A stretch of DNA of 64,000 nt from Rhizobium tumorigenes (GTDB lineage Bacteria; Pseudomonadota; Alphaproteobacteria; Rhizobiales; Rhizobiaceae), in the NCBI RefSeq assembly GCF_003240565.2, contig NZ_CP117257.1:248001-312000 (forward strand), given 5' to 3'. The translations under genes were made by a program, and so were the position numbers. Position 1 is the stretch's first letter, and each line of letters opens with the position of its first letter. Positions 62,156-64,000 of the stretch are shown piece after piece. The notes under the pieces were generated by a model. It was not told where the DNA came from. It was given only the letters and a program-made list of their open reading frames with translations, and searched no databases.

Positions 62156-63942
62156 CTAGAGCTGAGCGATGGCGCGGGGCGGCGAATGAAATGGCCGGCG
62201 CTCTTAATATTCCAGAGCGCTGGTTCCGGCACGAAACCGATGGGCTTCATCGGGCTGATTGGTGGTGGCGCCTGTCGCCTTGCCGCCGGTCGAACCAGCC
62301 GTTGACCCGGATGGGTAATCGGAATGGCGGAAAGCAAGCGCTGGGTATAGTCATGACCAGGGCGCCCGATTACGTCATCCCTGCTGCCGATCTCAACCAG
62401 TTCACCAAAGTACATAACGGCAACCCGATCACAGATTTTCTCGACGGCCGCCATGTCGTGGCTGATGAACAGATACGAAATATCGAATTCCTTTTGTAGG
62501 CTCATCATCAGTTCGATAATCTGGGCCTTTACTGCAACGTCCAGAGCAGAAACGGCTTCGTCGGCTATAATGAGCTTCGGCGCCATTGCCAAAGCACGCG
62601 CGATGCAGATGCGCTGGCGTTGGCCGCCGGAGAATTCATGGGGCAGGCTATTGGCGCGGTTGGTGGGGATCCCGACCTTGTCGAGCAGCCACTCCATTTT
62701 CTCGGTCAGTGCTTTGCCGGATGCAATCCCGTGTACTTTCATTGGCTCGATGATCGCTGAGCCGATAGTCTGGCGACTATCGAGCGACCCAAATGGATCC
62801 TGGAAGATCATCTGAACATCACGGCGCATCCGCGCCAGACTTTTATGATCGGAGTAGTCAATCAAATTACCATCGACCGTGATCGTGCCGCCATGCCGCG
62901 ATACGAGATCGATGATGGCCTTGCCAATCGTTGACTTACCGGAGCCCGACTCCCCGACAAGGCCGAGCGTCTCCCCCTTACCGATCGCGAATGAGACACC
63001 TTCCACAGCATGGACATGGCCCAGTCTGCGGCCGAACAACCCGCCGGTATGAACAAATCTAACCGAGAGATCACGCACCTCAAGAAGGGGCTTGTCACCT
63101 TTGCAGTTGAGCGGAAGGACGTCGAGTTCTGACGCTGCCGCATTTTCGATATCGATTTTACCGGCAATCGAGGGTGCTGCTTCGATCAGGATCCGGGTAT
63201 AATCGCTTTCCGGCTCGCTGAAGATTTTGTTGACCGAACCTGCTTCGATCTGCTGACCGCTTCGCATTACCAGGACATGATCGGCGACCTCGGCGACAAC
63301 ACCCATATCATGCGTGATGAACAAGACGGCTGTCTTCGTGTCCTGCTGTAGATCTTTGAGAAGTCGAAGGATCTGCGCCTGAACGGTAACGTCAAGTGCG
63401 GTGGTCGGCTCGTCGGCTATGATCAGTGCGGGGTTGCAAGCGAGAGCCATGGCTATCACAACGCGCTGACGCATGCCGCCCGAGAACATGTGCGGGTAGT
63501 TGTCGATCCGCCGTTCCGGGTCGGGGATACCGACTTTCTTAAGCATTTCGAGAACCGCGTCGCGAAGAGCCCGGCCCTTCAATCCTCGGTGAATCCGGAT
63601 GGCTTCGGCGATCTGATCTCCGACGCGCTGAACGGGATTGAGTGACGTCATCGGCTCCTGGAAGATCATGCTGATCTTGCCACCCCTGATCTGGCGCATC
63701 TCTGCTTCAGGCAGGTCGAGCAATTCTTTGCCATTAAGGCGGATCGACCCGCTCCCCTTGGCGGATCCTTCGGGGAGAAGGCCCATAATCGCCAGTGAGG
63801 TGACGCTCTTTCCCGATCCGGATTCACCGACGACCGCCAAGGTTGAGCCTGCGGCAATAACGAAGCTGAGATCGTGGACGATCGGCTTGCTGCCGAATGA
63901 GATCTTGAGATTTTTGACTGAAAGTACAGCGTGCTCGGACAT
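62152..63942 (-). CDS. Dipeptide/oligopeptide-type ABC transporter, fused dual ATPase
   Basis: A 596-residue protein with two ATP-binding cassettes in tandem (OppD plus OppF fused, as in GsiA or YejF). First cassette: Walker A 'VVGESGSGKSVTSLAIMG', signature 'FSGGMRQRVVIAMAL', Walker B 'ALIIADEPTTALDV'. Second: 'LVGESGSGKSTIGKAI', 'FSGGQRQRICIARAL', 'LIIADEAVSALDV'. Each has the oligopeptide-type C-terminal extension, the second ending 'YTQRLLSAIP'. It powers uptake of peptides, opines or similar solutes. Its ATG overlaps the stop of the upstream permease gene (TGATG). Confidence 0.92.
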   Translation of the reverse strand: MSEHAVLSVKNLKISFGSKPIVHDLSFVIAAGSTLAVVGESGSGKSVTSLAIMGLLPEGSAKGSGSIRLNGKELLDLPEAEMRQIRGGKISMIFQEPMTSLNPVQRVGDQIAEAIRIHRGLKGRALRDAVLEMLKKVGIPDPERRIDNYPHMFSGGMRQRVVIAMALACNPALIIADEPTTALDVTVQAQILRLLKDLQQDTKTAVLFITHDMGVVAEVADHVLVMRSGQQIEAGSVNKIFSEPESDYTRILIEAAPSIAGKIDIENAAASELDVLPLNCKGDKPLLEVRDLSVRFVHTGGLFGRRLGHVHAVEGVSFAIGKGETLGLVGESGSGKSTIGKAIIDLVSRHGGTITVDGNLIDYSDHKSLARMRRDVQMIFQDPFGSLDSRQTIGSAIIEPMKVHGIASGKALTEKMEWLLDKVGIPTNRANSLPHEFSGGQRQRICIARALAMAPKLIIADEAVSALDVAVKAQIIELMMSLQKEFDISYLFISHDMAAVEKICDRVAVMYFGELVEIGSRDDVIGRPGHDYTQRLLSAIPITHPGQRLVRPAARRQAPPPISPMKPIGFVPEPALWNIKSAGHFIRRPAPSLSSR

Positions 63943-64000
63943 CAGGAAGCATCCTTCAAACGAGGATCGATAATATCGCGAAGACCATCGCCCATGAGGT
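63942..64000 (-). CDS. ABC transporter permease (DppC/OppC type), C-terminal end only
   Basis: The last 18 codons read 'MGDGLRDIIDPRLKDAS', the typical tail of DppC/OppC inner-membrane permeases ('GDGLRDxLDPR'). The stop overlaps the ATPase start. The rest of the operon, permeases and binding protein, lies beyond the window. Confidence 0.85.
   Translation of the reverse strand, partial: LMGDGLRDIIDPRLKDAS

Overview
The window looks like part of a tumour- or root-inducing (Ti/Ri-type) plasmid from the Rhizobiaceae (Agrobacterium/Allorhizobium/Rhizobium). It has a plasmid repC, Ti-type traA relaxase remnants, a pRiA4b ORF-3-like gene, SyrB-like proteins and a very dense load of IS66, IS5, IS21, IS110, IS630, IS701 and group II intron sequence. 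Above all, it has a complete border-to-border T-DNA. No vir, iaaM, iaaH or ipt gene is visible here.

Region 1 (1-9.66 kb) is a junkyard of nested mobile elements. A frameshifted IS66 element with a pRiA4b ORF-3 gene comes first. A second IS66 follows; its tnpA is split by a clean IS5-family insertion (TSD AGGT) and its tnpB is cut by a group II intron with a frameshifted reverse transcriptase. A second intron 3' half lies in another IS5 transposase, and an IS110 element ends the region.

Region 2 (9662-23213) is a T-DNA of about 13.55 kb. A textbook left border is at 9662-9686. A slightly degenerate right border at 23189-23213 is followed one base later by five perfect tandem copies of an 8-bp unit, placed like the transfer-stimulator (TSS/overdrive) sequence of Ri plasmids. 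Inside are a nopaline-synthase-like opine dehydrogenase (minus strand), oncogene 6b, a RolC-like gene and two small proteins of the RolB/RolC/6b ('plast') superfamily. Several genes have plant-style TATA boxes, and the 6b promoter has a paired TGACGT (ocs/as-1-like) element. Two identical 932-bp IS5-family copies, an IS630 element and fragments of other ISs have invaded the T-DNA.

Region 3 (23.2-43.8 kb) is plasmid backbone. Two ISs are stacked head to tail on shared CTAG sites beside a truncated MATE gene. Then come an exported protein, a DUF6894 protein, an IS630, decayed traA, three related SyrB-like genes (one frameshifted), a WGR protein, a Fic toxin-antitoxin pair, a glycosyltransferase, and a signalling island (periplasmic oxidoreductase-fold protein, hybrid histidine kinase, BetR-receiver regulator). 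A stand-alone repC with an upstream inverted repeat, a CatB-type acetyltransferase and a truncated 2H phosphoesterase complete it.

Region 4 (43.8-53.3 kb) is an IS21 element into which two different 'recombinase-in-trio' (RIT) elements have inserted, one in istB and one in istA. Each has three overlapping tyrosine-recombinase genes and terminal inverted repeats (93 bp and 29 bp).

Region 5 (53.4-64 kb) holds a 1049-residue zeta-toxin-type protein with an Arg-rich C-terminus like VirB/D4-translocated effectors, overlapped by a small partner gene. A truncated second copy of the 28.4-kb IS630 follows. Last is a catabolic operon on the minus strand: ABC permease end, fused dual ATPase, MmgE/PrpD protein, zinc alcohol dehydrogenase with an internal stop, and aldehyde dehydrogenase.
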